Shown here: piece by piece, positions 26,906-36,005 of the stretch
How positions within the stretch are numbered: the stretch's first letter is position 1
Layout of the letters: each line of letters begins with the position of its first letter
From: Cecembia lonarensis LW9
Lineage (GTDB): Bacteria > Bacteroidota > Bacteroidia > Cytophagales > Cyclobacteriaceae
Direction: 5' to 3'
Assembly (NCBI RefSeq): GCF_000298295.1
Contig: NZ_AMGM01000032.1
Location: 1-45,402, forward strand
DNA length: 45,402 nucleotides
The notes under the pieces: generated by a model
Seen by the model: only the letters and a program-made list of their open reading frames with translations
The model's database searches: none
Told to the model about the DNA's origin: nothing
Position numbers and translations under genes: made by a program

Positions 26906-26956
26906 ATTTACAACTTAAAGCCACTTTTATCTTTTGTCTTTATCCTTTTGTCTTTT
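26906..26956. repeat. CTTTTGTC repeats, right flank of four-helix-bundle gene
   Basis: This contains CCACTTTTATCTTTT (26921-26935), the inverted partner of 26489-26503, and CTTTTGTCTTTATCCTTTT, which is repeated directly at about 26520-26540 at the other end of the gene. Confidence 0.7.
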
Positions 26957-28075
26957 CTAAACCACTTCAAACCAAGTATCCGGATCCCCCGCATCATACG
27001 GCTCATTGATCCAGAAGATAGTATACAAGGTGTCTTCTCCTATATTCTTAATATTATGGGTATACCAAATGGGCATATCGACGTAGGCGGGTTGATCGCT
27101 GTCTAGGTAGAAGTTGTGGACTTCGTTGGTTCCAATTTTTCGGAGCTGAATTAGGGCTTTGCCTTTGATGACGGCGAAGCGCTCAATTTTGCGGGTATGG
27201 AAATGGTTGCCACGGGTGATACCTGGAAGGGTTGTTGAAAAAGAAGTTTGTCCAGCAATCCCATGACGGGCGATTTCTACGAAGGCTCCACGGTTGTCTG
27301 TATGTTGCGTGAACTTTCTTGGGAAATAATTTGCAATGTCCATGTAACAGCGATAAGTATTGAACAATTTGTGTTCAAATGCGCTGTTGATGGCTGGAAA
27401 CTCGCCCTTTTCTTGATAAACCTCTTTGTAGTGCTCCAACAGAGCTAAAATTTCAGACACCTTAGCTTCTGCTGTATGGGAAATTTGAAGTTCGTGGGTG
27501 TTATCATCATTACGAATGGCCTTGATGATTTCCTCTACCAACTCACCCACATAAATTAACTTCAATTGTCCGTCCACTTCTATCTTGGGTGTTTCATTGT
27601 GCGATACTTGATGACAGAACGTGGCGACTACTGAATTATAATAAGGATGTCCAAAGGGTCCGTACACATTCGGTATTATCATACCTGTAAACCTTCCTCC
27701 TGCTCTATTTGCCCAATCTGATAGCATCAAACGACCTTCTTTCTTGGATTTACCATAGAGATTATCACGCTCTTCCTGCGTAGAAGAGGAAATAATTACA
27801 TGCGCTTGGCTTTGGGTTCTTTCAAGCGAAGCAACCAGTTTCTTCACCAAACCCGTATTCATTTCATAAATGACCTCTGGGTCGTTGTGGCGGTTCAATG
27901 CGGCCAAATGAACAATCACATCGCACTGCGATACAAACTCGTCTAAGCTTGCATCATCCTCAAAAAATCCCCGCTCAAAATCAATCAGGGTAAACTCCTC
28001 CTTGTACAGTTTCAAAGTCTGATACAAATGCCAACCCACAAACCCATTCTGACCGGTAATCCCTACTTTTTTCAT
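26957..28075 (-). CDS. capF: UDP-2-acetamido-2,6-dideoxy-hexulose reductase/epimerase, CapF/WbjC-like
   Basis: A bifunctional protein of 372 residues. An N-terminal SDR domain (VGITGQNGFVGWHLYQTLK, residues 3-21) is followed from about residue 250 by a cupin domain with TTLPGITRGNHFHTRKIERF and the late motif PIWYTHNIKN. This two-domain layout is specific to CapF, which carries out C3 epimerisation and C4 reduction between the CapE dehydratase and the CapG 2-epimerase steps. The catalytic Lys of the SDR site is in YGKSKKEG. It lies in the order capE, cupin, capF, four-helix gene, capG along the transcript. Confidence 0.92.
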   Translation of the reverse strand: MKKVGITGQNGFVGWHLYQTLKLYKEEFTLIDFERGFFEDDASLDEFVSQCDVIVHLAALNRHNDPEVIYEMNTGLVKKLVASLERTQSQAHVIISSSTQEERDNLYGKSKKEGRLMLSDWANRAGGRFTGMIIPNVYGPFGHPYYNSVVATFCHQVSHNETPKIEVDGQLKLIYVGELVEEIIKAIRNDDNTHELQISHTAEAKVSEILALLEHYKEVYQEKGEFPAINSAFEHKLFNTYRCYMDIANYFPRKFTQHTDNRGAFVEIARHGIAGQTSFSTTLPGITRGNHFHTRKIERFAVIKGKALIQLRKIGTNEVHNFYLDSDQPAYVDMPIWYTHNIKNIGEDTLYTIFWINEPYDAGDPDTWFEVV

Positions 28076-28199
28076 ATCTGATTTTTAATGGAACGCTGAT
28101 ACTTCGACTTCGCTCAGTACAAGTGACACGGATTTTGCCGATTTACGCAGATTTTAATCCGTGACCATCCGTCCAATCCGTATCATCCGTGATCTATTC
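28076..28199. repeat. Gap with 47-bp dispersed element and GATTTnCGCAGATTTT repeats
   Basis: Positions 28088-28134 match the element inside capG. It is followed by CGGATTTTGCCGATTTACGC and by CCGTGACCATCCGTCCAATC-type repeats, a third kind of degenerate repeat. No gene is seen. Confidence 0.75.
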
Positions 28200-28589
28200 T
28201 CACCAATTGATATTATCTAAACTCTCCCTAAAATCATCCCCCATCGAATGCTCCAATCCAACATTCGAAAAAACCATCATCACAGCCCCCTCTTCCAACC
28301 CCTCAAATCCATTATAATGCCCTGCAGGGATTTCCAAAACATTGCTTTCAGAATCTCTCAAAATATATTCTTTCCTATCAAGGCTATCCATCTCCACTGT
28401 TTTCACCAAAAAACTCCCCTTCGCTGCAAAAAACCACTTGGTTTCTTTCCGATGTCCCTGCCAAGCCCTGATAACACCCAACTCCGCCTCAATACAATAC
28501 ATCCTCACAACCCGAGACATATCGAAGTCATTCACAAACCTCACTACTCCCCTCTCATCCCTATGCAAATTTCCTTCAATCAATCCCAC
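28200..28589 (-). CDS. Small sugar-epimerase-like cupin protein
   Basis: A 129-residue single-domain cupin, starting at GTG 28589. IEGNLHRDERGVVRFVNDFD at the N-terminus, IRAWQGHRKETKWFFAAKGS and LEIPAGHYNGFEGLEEGAVMMVFSN resemble WxcM/RmlC-like sugar epimerase or isomerase cupins. Its position between capE and capF is common for such small cupins in Bacteroidota, but its reaction in UDP-FucNAc synthesis is not established. It may tune the epimerisation or act on the CapE product. Confidence 0.75.
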   Translation of the reverse strand: MGLIEGNLHRDERGVVRFVNDFDMSRVVRMYCIEAELGVIRAWQGHRKETKWFFAAKGSFLVKTVEMDSLDRKEYILRDSESNVLEIPAGHYNGFEGLEEGAVMMVFSNVGLEHSMGDDFRESLDNINW

Positions 28590-28648
28590 TTTTGTCTTTT
28601 TACTTTTATCTTAAAAATACTTGGCTCTTTTTACTTTTGCCTTGGATC

Positions 28649-29680
28649 TTAAACAATAAACTCCTCCACCTCTTCCCCAAAAATCTCTCTCCTCACCAAC
28701 CCCAATCCACAGATCAACTTCTTCACGCCTTCTACATCTAGTCGTTCGGTATTATGAGAATGATAATCTTCCACTTTTGCAATATCTTGTTCCCCTTCGG
28801 AAAAATACATCGCATAATTCAAATCACGGTTATCGGCAGGGATGCGGTAAAAATCACCCATATCCTCGGCTTTGACCATTTCTTCACGCGTACATAAGGT
28901 TTCAAATAATTTTTCTCCATGCCGCGTACCTATGATTTTAATTTCATTATCCGCTTGTGCCAATTCTTTGATGGCTTGAGCCAAATCACCAATAGTTGCA
29001 GCAGGCGCTTTGTTAACAAATAAGTCTCCAGAATTTCCGTGTTCAAAAGCAAATAACACCAAATCCACGGCATCATGCAAACTCATCAAGAAGCGCGTCA
29101 TATTGGGGTCAGTGATGGTGAATGGTAATCCACTTTTGATTTGATTGATAAACAAAGGAATTACCGAACCCCGTGAAGCCATAACATTGCCATAACGAGT
29201 TAAGCAAACAGTAGTATCTGATAAATTTCTTGCTTCTGCTATCGCTACTTTCTCCATCATTGCCTTTGAAATACCCATGGCATTGATAGGATAAGCGGCT
29301 TTATCGGTGCTCAAACAAATTATTTTCTTTACACCATTGGAAGCCGCAGCACGTATCACATTTTGTGTTCCTTCTACATTGGTCTTAACCGCCTGCATAG
29401 GAAAAAACTCACACGATGGTACTTGTTTCAAAGCTGCTGCATGAAAGATATAATCCACACCTCTTGTAGCAGGTTCTACCGAATCAAAATCCCTCACATC
29501 ACCTATATAAAACTTCAATTTGGAGCTTTTCAAAGAATTCCGCATATCATCCTGCTTCTTCTCGTCACGGGAAAAAATACGTATCTCCGAAAAATGATCC
29601 GTATGTAAAAACCGCTGCAATACCGCATTCCCAAACGACCCCGTTCCCCCCGTAATCAAAAGTGTCTTATTTTTTATCAT
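28649..29680 (-). CDS. capE: UDP-GlcNAc 4,6-dehydratase (inverting), CapE/WbjB-like
   Basis: A 343-residue soluble member of the CapD/FlaA1/CapE dehydratase family. ITGGTGSFGNAVLQRF (residues 9-24) binds NADP. CLSTDKAAYPINAMGISKAMMEK carries the M-x3-K variant of the SDR active site typical of this group, and RYGNVMASRGSVIPLF follows. The absence of N-terminal membrane helices separates it from CapD/PglF. It removes water from UDP-GlcNAc with C5 inversion, the first step to UDP-L-FucNAc with CapF and CapG. The upstream gap of about 150 bp is filled with CTTTTGTCTTTTTACTTTTG repeats. Confidence 0.92.
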   Translation of the reverse strand: MIKNKTLLITGGTGSFGNAVLQRFLHTDHFSEIRIFSRDEKKQDDMRNSLKSSKLKFYIGDVRDFDSVEPATRGVDYIFHAAALKQVPSCEFFPMQAVKTNVEGTQNVIRAAASNGVKKIICLSTDKAAYPINAMGISKAMMEKVAIAEARNLSDTTVCLTRYGNVMASRGSVIPLFINQIKSGLPFTITDPNMTRFLMSLHDAVDLVLFAFEHGNSGDLFVNKAPAATIGDLAQAIKELAQADNEIKIIGTRHGEKLFETLCTREEMVKAEDMGDFYRIPADNRDLNYAMYFSEGEQDIAKVEDYHSHNTERLDVEGVKKLICGLGLVRREIFGEEVEEFIV

Positions 29681-29830
29681 GGCTTTTAAAACCTTTCTTT
29701 TGTCTTTTTACTTTTGTCTTTTACAATCTTGGCTCTTTTGCCTTTTTACTTGGCTCTTAAAACCCACCCTGCAACCTGGCTCGTCGCTAAAATGATTCAC
29801 TGAATCATTTCTTAACGCTCCGCCCTCTTT
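29681..29830. repeat. CTTTTGTC / CTTGGCTCTTT repeat gap
   Basis: This is the same pyrimidine-rich family as at 95-130, 3335-3370 and 26460-26536. A short hairpin-like segment (AATGATTCACTGAATCATTT, about 29791-29810) is included, with perfect dyad symmetry of TGATTCA/TGAATCA around one base; it lacks a following T-run on the minus strand. Confidence 0.65.
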
Positions 29831-31064
29831 TTACTTTTTCCTTGGCTCTTGTTTTTCCAACTTCTCCAAAAAGTCACAAAGCTTCCTCGCCTGCACATCT
29901 TTATTAAAATGCTCCTCGGCCACCTTCCTTCCATTTGCTCCAACTCTCTTGGCATTTTCATAATCACCCAAAGCTCTGCCCATTGCATCAGCAAAGGACT
30001 CAACCGAACCAGGTTCAGCGAAAAATACTGATTCATTGTCTGTCAGGTAATCCGGTATCTCTCCTACACGTGTGGCGCATACAGGTTTTCCTGTTGCCAA
30101 GTATTCTCCCAGTTTGGTCGGAAAACCTCCCTGAGCCTGCTTGGAATCAGGTCTGGGCAATACAAGCAAGTCCGCATTACAAATGATATTGGGGATTTGT
30201 TCTCTAGAATATTCCTTCATCCAGAAAACTCTTTTTGCTAAGCCTAAATCCTTGATCAACTGCAAATGAATGGGCGTATCATAGTTCCATGCCCCTACTA
30301 AATAGACTTTATGTGAAGGGAATTTGTCTTTAATGGAATTAAAAGCTTTTATCAAGTTACTTACTCCGTCCTTGGCATCATTCATTACCCCTACAAAAGC
30401 AATGTAAGGCGATTGGAATTCTGGAAGTGGTTCTTTTGGACTTTGAAACCTCTCCAAATCTACTGTCATGGGAAGGTGCAACAGTTTGGGTTGGGGATTT
30501 GGAAAGTTTTGGTAATGCTTAACCAAGGTTTGGGTCATCAAGGCCATGCCATCATAGGCAAAGAAAGCTTTTTTCTCAAACAAGCGTTGTTTAGCATCCC
30601 CTTGCCATCTTTGGAGAAAATTACCTTTATTGTAATGGTGAATATCCAGGAATTCGCTCATTTCAATAAAAAGTTTAGCTTGCGGATTTTGCTTTTTAAT
30701 AGCAACAGCAAATCGAAAACTCAAGGATGATGCATCCGTCCAAATGATCCCTTTTTCGTTTTAAAAAGTTTTTAAGTTTTTTTATCACTTGGCCATTTCG
30801 AATCGTCTGGCCGATATAATTATGGAAACGAACCATCCAATAGCCTTCAACTAAGATAGGCAGTACGTATTCATAGCTTATATTTTTATGAACACCTTTT
30901 GCTCCAAATTTTTCTTTCTCTTCCGCACTGGTATACCCTCCACTTATCAGCAATTGGACTTTTGCACCTAAAGAAGCAATACCCTCAATCAAAGTTAGCC
31001 ATCGGTTGGCGCTGGCGGAGGATTGGTTAAAGGGATTGGAATTAATGACTACAGAAACAATCAA
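29831..31064 (-). pseudogene. Glycosyltransferase family 4, split by a frameshift
   Basis: The N-terminal part (30696-31064, TTG start immediately after the previous stop codon) reads MIVSVVINSNPFNQSSASAN and goes out of frame after KKLKNFLKRK. The frame shifted by one continues as GIIWTDASSLSFRFAVAIKK and on through SPYIAFVGVMNDAKDGV and the donor site PRPDSKQAQGGFPTKLGEYLATG to 29831. The break coincides with a run of five A on the minus strand (30752-30756 as T on the plus strand); four A would restore CGA-AAA-GGG-ATC and a protein of about 410 residues. A homopolymer sequencing error or a real inactivating or phase-variable indel are both possible. The C-terminus is KQEPRKK, reaching into repeat DNA. 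Confidence 0.8.
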
Positions 31065-32327
31065 CTAAGAATAATTTAAAATACTATTATAAACTGACAA
31101 ATATTGTTCTAAAACTAATTCTTTATCATGACGTATCAAAGCACGCCTTCGTGCATTATTACCAATTGATAAAGCTTTATCATAATCATTTTTTAATTCA
31201 ATTATAGAACCAGCCATTGCCCAAGGATCACCATCCTGAATTAGAATTCCCTCTTCACCATCTTTTAAAAGGCTACTGGTTCCTCCGGCAAAAGTTGCAA
31301 TACAAGGCATTCCAAGAATCATTGCTTCACATAAATTATTAGGACTATTCTCAATATGTGATGGCATCACATACATATGAGCAGCCAGTAATTCTTGAAC
31401 CAAACTTTCCTCATCAAGCGGTCCAAGCAATTTATATCCTGACTTTGGGAAACTTGAACCTAAAAAGCTTCTACAAATAGAAACTATTAAACTATTGTCC
31501 TTAATACCTGCAATCCTCCATTCTATATCAATTCCTATTTTTTGCAATAATGTAATACTATGAAAAACAGTTTCTATTCCCTTAAAATAATTATCGCTAT
31601 TGGTAGTAAAAATTATAAGTTTACCCTCATTTTGATATAGATTATCCCATTTGTTAGAATAGAATGCCTCTCTCAATAATTCCTCACCCTTGAAGTATTT
31701 ACTATTTGGAGAAAGAACCCTTGTAATTCTGTAATCCCAATCAGTTCGCCCTATAATGTATTGAACATCTTTCATTCTTTTTTGCTCTATTTGAGTCATT
31801 TTTGAAAGAAAATTCTTACTTCTTTTAAAGCTTTTGGGACCTAAAATGAATTCTTTTAAACTTGTGGAATTTAGCCGATTTAAAAATTTACCGTTAAATC
31901 CCGAAAAAAATTTGTGATTAAGGACTGTAACATTACCTTGAATCGAAACAATAGCAGGTATTTTTATATGCCCTAATATACAAAGGAATGAATTTTCAGT
32001 TCCATGGATGTGAATAATATCTGGTTTAACTTCATTGATTACATTCAAATAAAAATCAAGATATTTATCATCAGGTACATCGATAAAAAATCTACTTTTA
32101 ATTAAATTATACAATATATTTCCGGTATAAACAGGATAATATTTTGTACCTCTGTATTCAAATAAATCTTTTTTGTAAGGATAGTGAAAAGCAATATGGA
32201 GATCAACCTTGTTTTTCATGATTTCATTTAACGCTGACATCCAACCTCCTGTACCCTTAATTTTAGATTCTTTACTTAAAAACTCAATTCCTAAAGCAGG
32301 AGTATTTGAAAACCAAAGAACCTTCAT
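31065..32327 (-). CDS. Glycosyltransferase family 4
   Basis: A GT-B enzyme of 420 residues. MKVLWFSNTPA starts the acceptor domain, DIIHIHGTENSFL lies at about 100-112, and the C-terminal half has GIETVFHSITLLQ, LLGPLDEESLVQELLAAHMYVMPS and the donor motif ENSPNNLCEAMILGMPCIA (about 335-353). The gene overlaps the end of the Wzy-like gene by four bases (ATGA) and its stop abuts the TTG start of the frameshifted glycosyltransferase, so all three belong to one translationally coupled string. Confidence 0.87.
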   Translation of the reverse strand: MKVLWFSNTPALGIEFLSKESKIKGTGGWMSALNEIMKNKVDLHIAFHYPYKKDLFEYRGTKYYPVYTGNILYNLIKSRFFIDVPDDKYLDFYLNVINEVKPDIIHIHGTENSFLCILGHIKIPAIVSIQGNVTVLNHKFFSGFNGKFLNRLNSTSLKEFILGPKSFKRSKNFLSKMTQIEQKRMKDVQYIIGRTDWDYRITRVLSPNSKYFKGEELLREAFYSNKWDNLYQNEGKLIIFTTNSDNYFKGIETVFHSITLLQKIGIDIEWRIAGIKDNSLIVSICRSFLGSSFPKSGYKLLGPLDEESLVQELLAAHMYVMPSHIENSPNNLCEAMILGMPCIATFAGGTSSLLKDGEEGILIQDGDPWAMAGSIIELKNDYDKALSIGNNARRRALIRHDKELVLEQYLSVYNSILNYS

Positions 32328-33529
32328 CTTGGTATGATTAGTTGTTTAACTTGTTCATTGGTTAACCCTCTGTAATAAACAGAAAAACAAATAGGTATCG
32401 ACAACCAAAGCAAAATATAACGATGATTAAAAACAGGAATATTGAAGCCAATCATTCCTAATAAATGTATTAAAAGCAAGGCGGCAAAAGCTTTCGTGAA
32501 GTCATTGTTGCTTTGAAACCATCCTAAATAAAATGCTTTCAAAAAAAAATAAAGTATTAATAAGAAATACACATTGCCACCTTTTAATACTAAGGTAAGG
32601 TACCCATTTTCAATAACCCTTCCTTCACCTTTGTCTGCAGAAGATCCAATTGAGCGTTTAACCGTTCCATTTAAACCTCTACCTATCAACCAATCTTTAG
32701 TTGAACCAAAATCGCTAAAAAATTCCTCAAGCACTTGACCTCTTGACTCTTCCCATCCAGCTTTGTTTAGCCCTCTTTTAAAAACACTAAATTGGGTAAA
32801 ATCGCTCGAATAGATCAAAAATACAGGAATGATAAAAAGGCCTAAAACACTATACCTAAATATTAAAGATAGTTTAGATGTGGATTTAGATGATAAAGTA
32901 ATTAATTGATAAAATACAAAAATCAGGATTAAATCTCCAAAAATAGACCTCCTACCATAAAATCCAGCTATAAAAATAGTTAAGACAAAAACGATATACA
33001 AAAAAAAATCAAGTCTTTTGTTGTTCCAGAAATCTTTAACTAAAAATAAAATGGGAAAAGAAAAAAGAAATAACTCATAAGTATAAACATGCAAGAGCCA
33101 ATTTTCAAAATTAAGGTTCGCAATAATGAAGATGAGTACCAATACACCTGGAATCAACAACTTTTTACATATAAGAAAATATTGCCTTAATTGTGAGGGA
33201 GCTAATATAATTGACAACATAAATAAAGGGAGCAAATACGGTAACGCATAAAGTTCACCTACTAAAAACTCTTGAATATAAAATACCTCTGGTCTAAAAC
33301 TATCCACAAAAAGATAGGATGTAAAAACAAAAAAGAAGAAATAAACTATTTTGTCGAGTTTACCAATCAACCATTTAGGCCTCGTTCTGATAAATGCATA
33401 GAAAGAAACAATTAAAAAAAGAACAGGAACAATATATTTAATAATTGAATTAAAGCTAATTGTATTTTGCAAATAACTTACAAAACCAAAAAATGGAATT
33501 AAACACAGTAAGTATATAAACTTTTTCAA
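32324..33529 (-). CDS. wzy: O-antigen polymerase/ligase-like membrane protein (Wzy candidate)
   Basis: A 401-residue polytopic membrane protein with about ten to twelve hydrophobic segments, beginning FIYLLCLIPFFGFVSYL, and a larger hydrophilic loop at about 225-285 containing GRGLNGTVKRSIGSSADKGE. Wzy proteins share topology rather than sequence, and the only other polytopic protein in the cluster is the flippase, so Wzy is the natural call. It would join repeat units on the periplasmic face. The start is TTG at 33529, preceded by AGAAGGA. Codon use is AT-rich like its neighbours. Confidence 0.78.
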   Translation of the reverse strand: MKKFIYLLCLIPFFGFVSYLQNTISFNSIIKYIVPVLFLIVSFYAFIRTRPKWLIGKLDKIVYFFFFVFTSYLFVDSFRPEVFYIQEFLVGELYALPYLLPLFMLSIILAPSQLRQYFLICKKLLIPGVLVLIFIIANLNFENWLLHVYTYELFLFSFPILFLVKDFWNNKRLDFFLYIVFVLTIFIAGFYGRRSIFGDLILIFVFYQLITLSSKSTSKLSLIFRYSVLGLFIIPVFLIYSSDFTQFSVFKRGLNKAGWEESRGQVLEEFFSDFGSTKDWLIGRGLNGTVKRSIGSSADKGEGRVIENGYLTLVLKGGNVYFLLILYFFLKAFYLGWFQSNNDFTKAFAALLLIHLLGMIGFNIPVFNHRYILLWLSIPICFSVYYRGLTNEQVKQLIIPR

Positions 33530-33545
33530 TCCTTCTTAATCTAAT

Positions 33546-34496
33546 TCAGATCAAATTCTGATAATATACCCTATTTGAACATCCAAGAAAAAATCTTTTA
33601 ACAATGTATGGATTTAACCTAAATAGTATCCAATAGAGTTTGGTGAATTTTTTGTTATTTAAATTCTTTTGTTGAAAAAATCTATGAATTAATTCGTTAA
33701 AGATGAAACCAAGTGCCTCTATTGATGAAACATGATTTTTACAATACATAGCTTGAAACCTGAAAGTCTGAAGAAAAATTGGATGAAAAATTCTATTTTC
33801 ACCTGCGGCGGTAACACTTGTCGATGATTTTCTATATGAAGCAAGCTCTTTTTCAATCAATATTGCATAAAACCCTTTTTGATTTAACTTTAGAAAAAAT
33901 GGATAGTCTTCCAATAATTTAAAACGCTCATCAAATCCTCCTACAGTATCATACATTTCTCTTGAATAGAAAGCAGTCAGAGGCGGAATAGTACCTGAAA
34001 TTCGCAATGCCATCTGAAATTGCTCTTCACTATTTTTCAGTTGATGAAAAAATTTTGTTTTTTTAAGATTTACAGCCCCTATTTTTCTACTACTTTCATC
34101 GATAATCCGATAATTTGAACAAAGAATAAAATTATCTCCGAGAATCGAAATTTTTTTTAGATACTCAGAAACCAAAGTTTCATCTATTAAGTCATCTCCT
34201 GCAATTAACTTTATCCACTCTCCTTTAGAAGCCTTAACCCCTCTATTACAATTAGCAGGAATACCCGTATTTTTTCCTACAGTTATCAATTCCGTATTTA
34301 CAAACCTATCTTTATTCTCTTTTAGCCATTCTTTGCAAATTTCAATGGTATTATCCGATGAACAATCATCGCTTATTATCAACTCTATATTTTGATAAGT
34401 TTGGGCTTTGGCACTTTCCAAAGTCTCCAAAACAAACTTAGCTGAGTTATAGGTGATAACTATTATTGATACCAGAGGATTCTTATCTTGATTCAT
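33546..34496 (-). CDS. Glycosyltransferase family 2
   Basis: A GT-A glycosyltransferase of 316 residues, the only GT2 in the window. VSIIVITYNSAKFVLETLES (residues 9-28), ELIISDDCSSDNT (about 38-50) and the metal-binding segment IKLIAGDDLID (about 94-104) are the family signatures; PPLTAFYSREMYDTVGGFDE and LEDYPFFLKL follow (about 170-205). It would add one sugar to the lipid-linked unit. It is encoded between the flippase and polymerase genes. Confidence 0.9.
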   Translation of the reverse strand: MNQDKNPLVSIIVITYNSAKFVLETLESAKAQTYQNIELIISDDCSSDNTIEICKEWLKENKDRFVNTELITVGKNTGIPANCNRGVKASKGEWIKLIAGDDLIDETLVSEYLKKISILGDNFILCSNYRIIDESSRKIGAVNLKKTKFFHQLKNSEEQFQMALRISGTIPPLTAFYSREMYDTVGGFDERFKLLEDYPFFLKLNQKGFYAILIEKELASYRKSSTSVTAAGENRIFHPIFLQTFRFQAMYCKNHVSSIEALGFIFNELIHRFFQQKNLNNKKFTKLYWILFRLNPYIVKRFFLGCSNRVYYQNLI

Positions 34497-34532
34497 TTCT
34501 CATACTTTTTCAAAGTCTCTAAAAATCACTTT

Positions 34533-36005
34533 TTAAATCCCATAAAACTTATCTCTTAAACCCATTCTCTTATCTAGATTAATCAAATTGTAAATAGCTG
34601 ATACTACTATTAAGATTAATCCAATTAAGTACATTAAATAGATATCCATAATCAATAGCACTACTAAAAGACATATTACTGTTAAAGTCAGATTGAGAAA
34701 AAATATCTTAACTAGCACACTATCGATTTTAAATTTAAATAAGGTTTTTGACACCAAATAAACTTGACACGCATACAAAACATAGGTTACTAGAAATGAA
34801 ATTCCTAAACCGGTAAGTCCATACCAATAATAGCCAGCTAGGTTAAGCCCAAGCATATAAATATTGGTGATGAGTTCATTCCAGAAAAAAAGCTTGCTGG
34901 CGCTTTTGGCTAAAAACACAAAGGCAATCGCCCAACTCAATGCTTTAAATAGCATACCTGCTGCGGCAAATAAAATCATTTGATTGACTGGTAAAAATGC
35001 CTCTGAGTACAAAAGGAAGACTACCCATTTGATAAAAACAATAAAAACCAAAATGATGGGACTTAAAATCAGAATGGCTATTTCTGCTTGTTGGTTGATG
35101 GTCTGATTCATTTTATCCACATCATGGGCTACTCCTGATAATTTGGGATAGTAATCTGTTGCCATCGCTGTAAAAATCATGCCTACGTAAGTATTGATAA
35201 TTGCAAAACCGGCATTATACAAACCTACATCATCTACTGAACCATAATTACTGATAAAAATCCGAACCAAATAGGAAAATGCTAGGGTAATAATTCCACT
35301 TAGGCTAATCATAAAACCCATAGTAAGCATATCTTTACCTTCAATCTTGACCGTAGAAAAATCGACCTTAACTTTTTTGAAGGAAAGCTTGGAAGCAAAA
35401 TACCAGCTTAAAAAAAGAGAGGTAAAAGCGGCTAAAATCAAGGCAGGAACGATACCGTCCATTCCATAAAAATAATAGAGTGGAATCGTGGTCACAAGAC
35501 CTAAAACACTCCCAATCATGGAAGATTTTGCCATCAACTTAACTTCGCGCATGGCTCTTAATAAAACACCCTGTCCAGCACTGATTTGATTTATTAATAG
35601 CGTGATTGACAGCAAAGCGAAGGCCCAAGTGTAATCCTTATTGCCAAATGTTAGTTGACTTAGGTAGGAGGATAGTCCCAAAGTAATTATCAATCCAAGC
35701 AATCCCGTTGCCCAAACCAAGCGTCTAAAAACTGCAATTATTCTACCGACTTTTTCTTCATCCCCTTCCGCATGAGCTGCCGATATATTCTTGATCGCAC
35801 TGCTGGACAAACCAAAGTTTGTAAGCCCTGCAATCATCCCATTCCCGGCCTGAAGCAAGCCAGCAAGACCCATTCCTGCAGGTCCTAAAAGAACGGCAAT
35901 GAATTTAGATCTAACAATTCCAATCAGGATCTGAAAAACCTGCACACCTCCGAAGATGGAGGTTGCTTTCATGATCTGACGGTAAGCCGATTTATCCTCG
36001 CTCAT
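34533..36005 (-). CDS. wzx: Lipid-linked oligosaccharide flippase (Wzx, MOP superfamily)
   Basis: A 490-residue polytopic protein with about twelve or more membrane segments. The N-terminus ATSIFGGVQVFQILIGIVRS and the following LLGPAGMGLAGLLQ are characteristic of O-antigen translocases of the WzxE/RfbX type within the MOP flippase superfamily. It should move the undecaprenyl-linked unit across the inner membrane. Its gene overlaps the 3' end of the aminotransferase gene by 14 bases, which agrees with the FdtB product being part of the same repeat unit. Confidence 0.92.
   Translation of the reverse strand: MSEDKSAYRQIMKATSIFGGVQVFQILIGIVRSKFIAVLLGPAGMGLAGLLQAGNGMIAGLTNFGLSSSAIKNISAAHAEGDEEKVGRIIAVFRRLVWATGLLGLIITLGLSSYLSQLTFGNKDYTWAFALLSITLLINQISAGQGVLLRAMREVKLMAKSSMIGSVLGLVTTIPLYYFYGMDGIVPALILAAFTSLFLSWYFASKLSFKKVKVDFSTVKIEGKDMLTMGFMISLSGIITLAFSYLVRIFISNYGSVDDVGLYNAGFAIINTYVGMIFTAMATDYYPKLSGVAHDVDKMNQTINQQAEIAILILSPIILVFIVFIKWVVFLLYSEAFLPVNQMILFAAAGMLFKALSWAIAFVFLAKSASKLFFWNELITNIYMLGLNLAGYYWYGLTGLGISFLVTYVLYACQVYLVSKTLFKFKIDSVLVKIFFLNLTLTVICLLVVLLIMDIYLMYLIGLILIVVSAIYNLINLDKRMGLRDKFYGI

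Noticed and set aside
29791-29810. Dyad TGATTCA/TGAATCA as an intrinsic terminator
   Set aside because: There is no U-run following it on the transcribed strand and it lies within repeat DNA.
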